DNA of 64,000 bases. It comes from Gammaproteobacteria bacterium. Its GTDB lineage: Bacteria; Pseudomonadota; Gammaproteobacteria; Pseudomonadales; Halieaceae. The stretch lies in NCBI GenBank assembly GCA_024742415.1, contig JANSYN010000003.1, positions 124,001-188,000 of the forward strand. The letters are read 5' to 3'. The notes under the pieces are model-generated. The model was not told the DNA's origin. It made no database searches and saw only the letters and a program-made list of their open reading frames with translations. How positions within the stretch are numbered: position 1 is the stretch's first letter; the number at the start of each line of letters is the position of its first letter. A program made the translations under genes and the position numbers. Positions 56,943 to 63,501 of the stretch are shown here, piece by piece.

Positions 56943-57790
56943 CCCGAGCGAGGATGACCAAAGCCGATGTGGCGCAACTTGAGGGGCAGATATACGAAGT
57001 TCTGCGCGAGGATAACCCGCAGTCAGTACGCCATGTGTTCTATCGTATGACCGATCCGCGCTTACCTGTCGCGATACCCAAGACCGAGGCAGGCTATGTG
57101 CAAGTGCAGAACCGCATGGTGAAGATGCGCCGGGCCGGCACTCTGCCGTATGGTTGGGTGACGGATGCGACAAGGCGCGGCTACTTTGTGAACACCTATC
57201 ACAATCAAGCCGATTTCCTGCGCAGCGTGGCAGGATTTTACCGCCGGGATGTTTGGGCCGAGCATGATACGCATGTTGAGGTGTGGTGCGAGTCGCGGTC
57301 AATCGCTGGTGTGATTCAGGAAACCTGCGAAAAATACGCTGTCTCTCTCTACCCGGCTGGTGGCTTTTCCTCTCTCTCGCTCGCTCACCAGTCTGCAAGC
57401 TATATCCAGGGCAGTATCGACTATGGCGACAAGAGCAAGGCGCTAATCCTCTATGTGAGCTATGACCCGGCTGGCGTACTGATTGACCGCAGCATCGAGA
57501 GCGAGCTTGCAGGGCACCTGGAAGGCGTACCGTTGGAGTTTAAGCGCATTGCTATAAATGAGAATCAGATAGCCTATTACGACCTCCCCACTAAACCGAG
57601 GAAGCCAGGCGACCGTCGCGCACAACACGTTATAGCAACGGTGGAGGCCGAAGCCATGCCTGCGCACATTCTGCGCGGCCTGCTAGAAGCCGAACTCGAT
57701 GCACTTATACCGTATCACTATCTCCGGTCATTGCAGGCGGCTGAAGAATCAGAGCGACAAGCGATCAACCTACTGGCGAGCACAATTTAA
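56939..57790 (+). CDS. Spo11/topoisomerase VI A-like protein (Mini-A-like), stand-alone
   Basis: 283 residues. SVRHVFYRM at 29-37 aligns with the Spo11/TopoVI-A catalytic R-x-x-x-Y motif (Tyr35). A winged-helix-like stretch follows (VQNRMVKMRRAGTLPYGWVTD, about 55-76). A Toprim domain then appears: VEVWCESRS with Glu118, YPAGGFSSLS near 138, and the DPxG motif as SYDPAGVLID with Asp176. No B (ATPase) subunit is present. This matches the Mini-A proteins described from mobile elements, whose function is unknown; DNA cleavage during replication or transfer is a reasonable guess. Confidence 0.7.
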   Translation: MTRARMTKADVAQLEGQIYEVLREDNPQSVRHVFYRMTDPRLPVAIPKTEAGYVQVQNRMVKMRRAGTLPYGWVTDATRRGYFVNTYHNQADFLRSVAGFYRRDVWAEHDTHVEVWCESRSIAGVIQETCEKYAVSLYPAGGFSSLSLAHQSASYIQGSIDYGDKSKALILYVSYDPAGVLIDRSIESELAGHLEGVPLEFKRIAINENQIAYYDLPTKPRKPGDRRAQHVIATVEAEAMPAHILRGLLEAELDALIPYHYLRSLQAAEESERQAINLLASTI

Positions 57791-58110
57791 TGGGCGGGCC
57801 TGATAAAGCAATCTGCCCCACCTGTGGCCAACGCTGGAGCGGACAACTCGACAGAGCAAAAGCCGTGCGGGCCGACATCGTGCGGTGGGCAACAAAAAAT
57901 GATGTGAGGATATCGGCTGGTGAGCGCCTGCGAATATCAGACGCTGCACGCTACGCAGACCTCGCGCCGAAAACTTTGCGAAACTGGGCCTGCGCTGACC
58001 CGCCGTTGCCAACACACAAATCCGCTGGGCGCAGCTACGTTACTCTCGCTGAATTTGCTGAATATCTAGTCCGTGTCAAAAATTTTTATTCCCGCGATTT
58101 CCCGCAATAG
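57790..58110 (+). CDS. Zinc-knuckle/HTH DNA-binding protein
   Basis: 106 residues, ATG sharing one base with the previous stop (TAATG). N-terminal CPTCGQRW (half zinc finger), then ISDAARYADLAPKTLRNWACADPPLPTHKSAGRSYVTLAEFAEYL (about 54-98), a helix-turn-helix of the excisionase/MerR-like kind. It stands directly before the capsid operon and next to phased CCCGC repeats, so it may be the regulator of the late genes. Confidence 0.7.
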   Translation: MGGPDKAICPTCGQRWSGQLDRAKAVRADIVRWATKNDVRISAGERLRISDAARYADLAPKTLRNWACADPPLPTHKSAGRSYVTLAEFAEYLVRVKNFYSRDFPQ

Positions 58111-58126
58111 CCCGCGAATGTCCCGC
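58091..58126. promoter_or_regulatory. Four CCCGC boxes at helical spacing upstream of the capsid gene
   Basis: CCCGC begins at 58091, 58101, 58111 and 58122, spaced 10, 10 and 11 bases, so all face the same side of the helix. They overlap the last codons of the HTH gene and lie about 85 bases before the capsid gene. This is an operator-like array. Confidence 0.5.
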
Positions 58127-58207
58127 TGAATCTTGTCTATCAAAAATATTTGAGAAAATCACTGCATAGCGCACCTAGGCGCGATAAACACATATGGAAT
58201 TTAATTT

Positions 58208-59209
58208 ATGACACAAGGCATCCTCTCCAACGAATCGCGTGCTGAGCGGCACATGCTCGCCAAGGCGCTATCCGACACACCCGAGGGCGTCGAAGGCGTA
58301 ATAGCCCGACGATTCCCTTGGGACGAACTTTACACAAAGGCAGCGGCACCCGCGATTTCGGCTGATGGCGTCAACGCGGCTAGTTCCACTTCCGCAGAAT
58401 TCACGCGCCACTTAACGCGCAACTCGGTAGTCGCGGCAATCCTCGACAGAACAATGAAGGTATCCTTTCAAAGCGTATTCAACTCGCCATTCGCGGCACA
58501 GGCTGAATTTGTCCCAGAAGGACACGCAATCCCGGCATTCTCGGATGCGCTCACGCCCTACCTTCTCGATTCCAAAAAAGTCGGCGCTGTGGCTGTGATG
58601 ACCGCTGAAGCACTTCAGCAGGAAAATGCAGAGCGCGCCCTGGCTATGGCGATGTCCGAAACGTGCGGCAACGCGCTGGATGAATATTTTCTTGATGCAG
58701 CCGCACACAAGTCAGACGCACCAACACCGATAACGGTGGGCGCTACCACTATGGCGGCGACGAATGACCCAGCCGCTTCGCTACGCGCACTCATGCGGAA
58801 CCTTTCAAGCTGGTCTAGTCCAGTATTGATTATGAATCCTGAACTGGGCGTGCAACTGAACCTATCGACAGCGGGCGGCGCTTCCCCGTTCGTTGATGTA
58901 GGCGCTTTGGGTGGCACCCTTGCAGGCGTCCAAGTCCTTACGAGTCAATCCGCACCGTTTGATTCATCGGGCGGCGACATCATCTTGATTGACTGCTCCA
59001 GACTAGCGGTGGCGCTGGGTGGCGTTAACATCACTCGCACCACAGAGGCGACTTTGATTCTGCAAGATACCATCGACTCAAACGGAACCGGCGCAGATTT
59101 GGTTTCGCTGTTCCAGGCAGAGGCTGTCGCAATCAAAGCGCTGATGTTTGCTAACTGGGCAAAGCTGGATGATGACGCTGTGCGCGTCTTATCCGGCTGT
59201 GACTGGTGA
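58208..59209 (+). CDS. HK97-fold major capsid protein of the satellite
   Basis: 333 residues. AEFVPEGHAIPAFSDALTPYLLDSKKVGAVAVMTAEAL (about 97-134), a central variable part with VLIMNPELGVQLN, and the end TGADLVSLFQAEAVAIKALMFANWAKLDD (about 296-324) follow the HK97-type capsid pattern (E-loop, P-domain, C-terminal beta strand). The N-terminus is short, with no separate delta/scaffold domain and no protease gene beside it. It would form or alter the capsid shell. The ribosome-binding site is weak. First gene of a second operon. Confidence 0.85.
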   Translation: MTQGILSNESRAERHMLAKALSDTPEGVEGVIARRFPWDELYTKAAAPAISADGVNAASSTSAEFTRHLTRNSVVAAILDRTMKVSFQSVFNSPFAAQAEFVPEGHAIPAFSDALTPYLLDSKKVGAVAVMTAEALQQENAERALAMAMSETCGNALDEYFLDAAAHKSDAPTPITVGATTMAATNDPAASLRALMRNLSSWSSPVLIMNPELGVQLNLSTAGGASPFVDVGALGGTLAGVQVLTSQSAPFDSSGGDIILIDCSRLAVALGGVNITRTTEATLILQDTIDSNGTGADLVSLFQAEAVAIKALMFANWAKLDDDAVRVLSGCDW

Positions 59210-59213
59210 CGTC

Positions 59214-59510
59214 ATGGGGATACATCAACTCAAACAATTAATCGGCGGCATGGGCGAAGTCGTGCGTGACGTCAATTCGGATCTAGAGTCGCGTCTTGAT
59301 GCGAAGCTCGCAGCTCTTGAGGAGCGAATGACAACCGGGATCAACCTTGCCGATTGCTATCAGGGCGCCCACCATCTTGGCAAAGGCTACCGGCGCGGCA
59401 ATCTAGTCACGCATCAAGGCAGTCTTTGGCTTTGCATGGCTGACAGCGACGAACGCCCCGGCCAGTCAAGCGCATGGCGGCTGATTGTTAAAAGAGGCAA
59501 GGACGCATGA
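59214..59510 (+). CDS. Small coiled-coil protein with CBM-like C-terminal module
   Basis: 98 residues from the ATG at 59214, 4 bases after the capsid stop. The N-terminal half (VVRDVNSDLESRLDAKLAALEERM, about 14-37) is a predicted coiled coil. The C-terminal half YRRGNLVTHQGSLWLCMADSDERPGQSSAWRLIVKRGKDA (about 59-98) resembles a chitin-binding-like fold common in phage virion and tail-fibre proteins. It may be a head decoration or a scaffold-like factor; assignment by similarity of pattern only. Confidence 0.65.
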   Translation: MGIHQLKQLIGGMGEVVRDVNSDLESRLDAKLAALEERMTTGINLADCYQGAHHLGKGYRRGNLVTHQGSLWLCMADSDERPGQSSAWRLIVKRGKDA

Positions 59511-59797
59511 CACGAGGTATCGACACGCTCATTAATAGCTACATCACCGCTTTTTATGGAGAGCACGAACCATTGACGAAACTCAAATTGAAGCCCAGCG
59601 AGACACGCCAGTTTTTCATCCTTCGCGGAAAGGCGAAGAAGTTTGGATTGCGCCTCCAACTGGCAAAGAGCGCAGCACAGGCACAGAACGCCGGCGGCAT
59701 GTGTTGGTTGACACTGCCGGGAAGCACTGACCCGCTAGAATCCTTCGCGGAATTTGATGATGCTGCCAAGTTACTAGAAACCATTGCAGCGAATTGA
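59507..59797 (+). CDS. Small satellite protein, unrecognised
   Basis: 96 residues; ATG overlaps the previous stop (ATGA). It is soluble, with KLKLKPSETRQFFILRGKAKKFGLRLQL in the middle (about 24-51) and an acidic C-terminus. Its place between a capsid-associated gene and TerS suggests a virion or packaging role. A nine-G run (59800-59808) follows its stop, ahead of the terS gene. Confidence 0.65.
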   Translation: MTRGIDTLINSYITAFYGEHEPLTKLKLKPSETRQFFILRGKAKKFGLRLQLAKSAAQAQNAGGMCWLTLPGSTDPLESFAEFDDAAKLLETIAAN

Positions 59798-59894
59798 CCG
59801 GGGGGGGGTACGCGAAAGAAACAGAGCAAACCGACAGGACACCGCGCCCTAAGTCTAATTTTCTTTTCTGCAATTTAAATGTTTTGAGGTAACC

Positions 59895-60278
59895 ATGCCA
59901 CGCCACAAGAAACCGCATCATTTAGCATTATTAGACGGTTCAGCAAAGACGAACCCGGCTCGATACGCTAAGCAGGATAGGCAACACCCTGAACCGCTTG
60001 CAGAGCCGCCTAGCTACCTCTCAGAGGCCGAGAGAACGATTTACCGAGAGATTGAGGCCACAGCATTGCCCGGACTTTTGCAGCGCTCAGACAGCGTGTG
60101 TGTTGAGCTTGCGGCAGGTCTGCTGTGCCAGTATCGAGATGACCCGACAGGCTTCCCGGCCAGCAAGTTAACCCTGTTACGCGGCTTCTTTCGCGACCTG
60201 GGATTGACTCCCGACGGGCGGCAGCGCTTTGGTATCGCGCCAGAATCCAAGCACGAGAATGAGTTTGATGTTTTCTGA
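59895..60278 (+). CDS. P27-family small terminase subunit (TerS)
   Basis: 127 residues. HHLALLDGSAKTNPARYAKQ near the start, LSEAERTIYREIEATALPGLLQRSD near 42-66 and LLRGFFRDLGLTPDGRQRFGIAP near 97-119 are the P27/TerS pattern. TerS selects DNA for packaging. The matching large subunit is absent from the element, so it would have to work with a helper phage motor and redirect it to satellite DNA. It comes after the capsid gene, the reverse of normal phage order. GAGG precedes the ATG. Confidence 0.82.
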   Translation: MPRHKKPHHLALLDGSAKTNPARYAKQDRQHPEPLAEPPSYLSEAERTIYREIEATALPGLLQRSDSVCVELAAGLLCQYRDDPTGFPASKLTLLRGFFRDLGLTPDGRQRFGIAPESKHENEFDVF

Positions 60279-60342
60279 CCTTGTGCCCCTTACCACATCC
60301 GCTCTGTGCCAATAGCAGGCTCTTAGTCCCGGCTAACCAGTT

Positions 60343-60813
60343 CTAGATCTGCATACAGGATTCGACCGCATTCCTAATAGCGCTGCTTTGTGGCGGTATA
60401 GAGAACTCGTGCATCGTCATGTTTACTGCGCTCAATCCCTGCCGCCGAACATAAAACTGTCCTCCAGCAAGCAAATGACGGATAGATTGTTCTGCGATTG
60501 GCCCGGTCAATCCAGCCATATAAATTCCATCCCAGCCTTTAACTTGCAGTATAACCGGCTGATTGGATCCTATTTTGAATCTAATAGACTCTGTATCCTC
60601 TTCGGTAGTCATGGAAAGATAGGCTTCCTTCGGGCCACAACCGACCGAGATAGATAGATACACGATCTGGCCATAAGGTGCCGTGCTGCGATCGTACAAC
60701 TCAGCGGATTTCATAACCCCACTAAGGTCAGTATTCATCTGTTCCTGATATCTCCACGGGTCTGTAGTACACGCACATAGAAACACAGTAATTAGAGGCG
60801 CTATCCATCGCAT
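60343..60813 (-). CDS. Predicted lipoprotein, possible cargo of the satellite
   Basis: 156 residues from the ATG at 60813, with AGGAG 10 bases upstream. Signal peptide MRWIAPLITVFLCAC with lipobox LCAC, so a lipoprotein; the mature part begins CTTDPWRYQEQMNTDLSG. It has a mixed beta-rich pattern (VYLSISVGCG, SIRFKIGSNQPVILQVKG). I recognise no family. It is on the strand opposite to the satellite core and just before the right att site, the usual cargo position. A superinfection-exclusion or lysogenic-conversion role is a guess. Confidence 0.72.
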   Translation of the reverse strand: MRWIAPLITVFLCACTTDPWRYQEQMNTDLSGVMKSAELYDRSTAPYGQIVYLSISVGCGPKEAYLSMTTEEDTESIRFKIGSNQPVILQVKGWDGIYMAGLTGPIAEQSIRHLLAGGQFYVRRQGLSAVNMTMHEFSIPPQSSAIRNAVESCMQI

Positions 60814-60875
60814 TTTACGAAATCTCCTATAGGAAGCCGATAAGGCGCCTTTTAACAAAAAAGCGGCCCCCTGCA

Positions 60876-61049
60876 TCAAGTCTCTACACCCTCACTAAAC
60901 GGAATCACCACCGTGGTAGGACTGCCCATCTGATAGCCCACTAAACAACCAGCAATGAACCCCAACACTAGTCCGATTGCAGCACCGACCACGTAAGACC
61001 GCGTGGCGACCTGGCGCATGTGCTTGGCGATGATCTCTTGATTTTCCAT
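60876..61049 (-). CDS. Small membrane protein, 57 residues, possible cargo
   Basis: ATG 61049 to TGA 60876. MENQEIIAKHMRQVATRS is followed by a single helix with small-residue spacing (GAAIGLVLGFIAGCLVGYQMG, split here at about residues 22-42) that could self-associate. It lies 62 bases before the lipoprotein gene on the same strand and is probably co-transcribed. No good ribosome-binding site is seen, which lowers confidence. It could be holin-like or an exclusion partner. Confidence 0.5.
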   Translation of the reverse strand: MENQEIIAKHMRQVATRSYVVGAAIGLVLGFIAGCLVGYQMGSPTTVVIPFSEGVET

Positions 61050-61129
61050 GGTTGAAGGATAGCAAGGTGCGGATTGGTTGGTTACTAGAAGTCATCCCGA
61101 ATACGTAGAACGAAAGCGCGCCTATAAGG

Positions 61130-61152
61130 AATGTGTCCAGAATGTGCCCCAA
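61130..61152. repeat. Arm-type integrase site candidate, right
   Basis: AATGTGTCCAGAATGTGCCCCAA, written as 23 bases at this position, matches 52306-52328 with two mismatches. It stands 75 bases inside the right att repeat. A direct AGCTATTCT pair (near 61161 and 61190) lies between it and the tRNA. Confidence 0.6.
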
Positions 61153-61226
61153 GAGGATCTAGCTATTCTTTCTGTGCTCAGAAAAACCAGCTATTCTCAA
61201 AAACACCTGTATTTATAGAGTTAAAA

Positions 61227-61282
61227 TGGTGCGAGTGGCGGGACTTGAACCCGCATAGCCGTTAAGCCGTCAGATTTTAAGT
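61227..61282 (-). repeat. att site: 3' half of tRNA-Leu(UAA) restored by the element
   Basis: Second copy of the 56-bp direct repeat. It completes the tRNA gene, so integration leaves a functional tRNA. Strand exchange is likely within the anticodon-loop end of the repeat. Confidence 0.95.
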
Positions 61283-61313
61283 CTGATGTGTATACCGATT
61301 CCACCACACTCGC
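61227..61313 (-). tRNA. tRNA-Leu (anticodon UAA), integration target
   Basis: 87 bases with encoded CCA. Acceptor stem GCGAGTG/CACTCGC, anticodon arm TCAGA-CTTAAAA-TCTGA giving TAA, long variable arm, T loop GTTCAAGTC. The 277 bp between it and the transporter gene contain no gene I can support. Confidence 0.97.
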
Positions 61314-61590
61314 AGTTTACCTTCCAAACCTGCACAAGTGGCGTTGTGCAGGGTCCTTCATTGAAGCCTGGCAGACAGCCCATCACTAAAGCCCTCATCA
61401 CAAATCCCTAATCAAGGCTCATGATCACAGTACCGGCCTGCAGCCCTTGTCGCCAAGCCGGTCGACCAGGGCTGTCTGATGTATCGCCAACGGCGCGGAA
61501 TCATAGCATACTCGATTCTACGCGGCAGCCCGTGCAGGCTGCGCATGTTACACTGCATTCCAGAATAAAAAACCAGGATCAAACCCTACA

Positions 61591-62943
61591 ATGGCAGCAA
61601 CGCGCGGTGAATTCAGCTCACGCTTTGGTTTTGTCATGGCAGCCGCCGGCAGTGCCGTGGGGCTGGGCAATATTTGGGGTTTCCCCACACAGGCTGCCAG
61701 TAACGGTGGTGCTGCCTTCCTGCTGGTTTACCTCGCACTGGCTTTTACGCTCGCCTATCCCGTGCTCATGGTGGAACTGGTCATTGGTCGATACGCCCAC
61801 GCCAATGCGGTAAACGCATTGCGCAGAATTTCCCCGAGCGCTGCCATTGGCCGCATCGGTGCCGGCGTGGGCATCGCCGGTGTTGTTGTGGCAAGTCTCA
61901 TTCTGAGTTTTTATGCGATCGTCGCAGGCTGGATGATTGCGTTTGGCCTGGCCTCTGTAATGGCACTCATGGGCCAGCATGGCGCCGCGGCATGGCTTAC
62001 CTCTTTCAGCTTTTCCAGCAACGTACTTTTCATGCTGCTTTTCATGTCATTGACCATTGGCATCATCTCGGCAGGGGTGAGCAACGGTATCGAACGCTGG
62101 TCGGCGCGCCTGATGCCCGTATTGATCGCAACGCTTGTTGCCCTTGTGGTTTATGTAATGACGCTGGATGGCGCGATGGATGGGCTCAAGGTCTATTTAT
62201 TGCCTGATTTCGAACGAGCGCTCTCTCCCAAGCTGATTGTGGCCGCGCTGGGGGCCGCATTCTTCTCGCTGTCACTGGGTGTGGGCACAATGCTCATTTA
62301 CGGCTCGTACATCAACGACAACGAAAACCTGCCAGTGGTTGGTGGCCTCGTGACCCTGGTTGATATCATGATTGCGGTTACCGCTGGCTTTCTCGTGTTA
62401 CCTGCCATGTATGTTGCACTGCACAATGGCGTGGAAATTTTTACTGCAACCGGGCAACTCATATCGGAAGACACGCTAATTTTCACCGTTTTGCCTGAGC
62501 TATTTGCAACGATGGGCATCGCGGGCATTGTCGTCTCTATCACTTTTTTTGCATTGATGAGCATCGCTGCACTAACGTCATCTATCTCGATGCTGGAGGT
62601 TCCAGTGGCCTATGCCATCGAAGAGCACAACCTGCCACGGAAAAAAGCGGTACTGGTAATCGGGGGCTTGATTGCACTGGCCAGCTTGACCATTCTCCTG
62701 AATTTTGAAGCCCTGTTCGGTTTTGTGATTACCTTTACCACGCGCTACAGCCAGCCACTACTAGGGCTGGCTTTGTGTATATTTACCGGCTGGCTGTGGC
62801 ATCGCAATACGGTATTGAAAGAGCTGCAAAAAGGCGCACCCGATGTTGCAGCGGGCTGGTTCTGGAAAATCTGGCCCTGGTACATCAAGTTTTTCTGCCC
62901 GGTGATTATCCTGGCAATCTTTGCGCAGAGTATCTGGGGCTAG
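61591..62943 (+). CDS. Sodium-dependent transporter, SNF/NSS family
   Basis: 450 residues with about 11 membrane helices. GFVMAAAGSAVGLGNIWGFPTQAASNGGAAFLLVYL (about 11-47) is the first-helix signature of neurotransmitter:sodium symporters, including the unwound GNIWGFP sodium site. SLSLGVGTMLIYGSYI near 224 and LTSSISMLEVPVAYAIEE near 330 also match. It is an inner-membrane Na+-coupled uptake system, probably for amino acids; the substrate is not predictable. It converges with the lipoprotein gene. Confidence 0.93.
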   Translation: MAATRGEFSSRFGFVMAAAGSAVGLGNIWGFPTQAASNGGAAFLLVYLALAFTLAYPVLMVELVIGRYAHANAVNALRRISPSAAIGRIGAGVGIAGVVVASLILSFYAIVAGWMIAFGLASVMALMGQHGAAAWLTSFSFSSNVLFMLLFMSLTIGIISAGVSNGIERWSARLMPVLIATLVALVVYVMTLDGAMDGLKVYLLPDFERALSPKLIVAALGAAFFSLSLGVGTMLIYGSYINDNENLPVVGGLVTLVDIMIAVTAGFLVLPAMYVALHNGVEIFTATGQLISEDTLIFTVLPELFATMGIAGIVVSITFFALMSIAALTSSISMLEVPVAYAIEEHNLPRKKAVLVIGGLIALASLTILLNFEALFGFVITFTTRYSQPLLGLALCIFTGWLWHRNTVLKELQKGAPDVAAGWFWKIWPWYIKFFCPVIILAIFAQSIWG

Positions 62944-62960
62944 GCCGCAACGCCCGCCGC

Positions 62961-63419
62961 TCAGGGTTGCAAGTTAATAACACCGGTGTCCTCGACACGC
63001 TGGGTCGGTAGCAGCCCCTTGAAGTCGATCTTTGCTGAAAACCTGTACTGCAGTGGCTCATCGGCTGCGGCTCCCAGTGTGGTGAACAGCCGCAGTAGCT
63101 CGAATAGCTGTATTCCCGCTTCCAACGTGACAACTTCCTCGCTATAGCCCTCGATCAGGGGGACGTCATTGGTCACACCGGTAATCAGCTCCCTATCGAG
63201 CAAGGCGATGCTGTAGCTGACTCCCGCAATATCCAGCGCCGTTGTGTTGGGATTGATGACCCTGAGTTTGATTTCGAAACGTGGCGCGGCGCCATCGCTC
63301 GGCAGGGCGCGAAAGCTGTCCACCGAGACCTTCGGTGGATCCATATCCTGGTAAACATTTGCACAGCTGACCAGGGTCAGCAGCGTAAACAGCGATACTA
63401 TCGACTTGATAACTGACAT
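62961..63419 (-). CDS. LEA14-like (LEA type 2) lipoprotein
   Basis: 152 residues from the ATG at 63419. Signal peptide MSVIKSIVSLFTLLTLVSC with lipobox LVSC. The mature part has FEIKLRVINPNTTALDIAGVSYSIALLDRELITG (about 47-80), the LEA type 2/WHy domain pattern, linked to desiccation or stress proteins. A longer frame to 63593 lacks family-like sequence. It is probably anchored in the outer membrane. It follows the outer-membrane barrel gene on the same strand. Confidence 0.85.
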   Translation of the reverse strand: MSVIKSIVSLFTLLTLVSCANVYQDMDPPKVSVDSFRALPSDGAAPRFEIKLRVINPNTTALDIAGVSYSIALLDRELITGVTNDVPLIEGYSEEVVTLEAGIQLFELLRLFTTLGAAADEPLQYRFSAKIDFKGLLPTQRVEDTGVINLQP

Positions 63420-63501
63420 CGGAGCCCTGCTATTGAAAAATGCCCTGGCAAACCGGCGCGGTGAAAGCCCTAAAACCGTCTTCGCGCAAGCGCATCGCCC
63501 G

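Larger units (their letters stand above)
52110..61282. mobile_element. Integrative phage satellite in tRNA-Leu(UAA), 9.2 kb
   Basis: Bounded by a perfect 56-bp direct repeat derived from the 3' half of tRNA-Leu(UAA). It contains an integrase next to one end, an AlpA-like regulator, primase, RepA-like helicase, repeat cluster, TopoVI-A-like protein, HTH protein, HK97-fold major capsid protein, two small genes and a P27 small terminase, all on the plus strand and mostly overlapping. Two minus-strand genes follow. There is no large terminase, portal, protease, tail or lysis gene. The combination fits a phage satellite rather than a prophage or plasmid. All frames are intact, so it may be active. 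Confidence 0.9.

Noticed and set aside
59800-59808. Nine-G run before terS as a frameshift site
   Set aside because: It lies between genes, after one stop and 86 bases before the next start, so slippage would not join frames.
52110-61282. Reading the element as a decayed prophage
   Set aside because: All frames are intact and coupled, both att repeats are perfect, and the gene order is coherent for a satellite. No broken tail, portal or lysis genes are seen.
61421-61813. A 130-codon plus-strand frame overlapping the start of the SNF transporter
   Set aside because: It overlaps a well-supported gene in another frame and has no family-like sequence.
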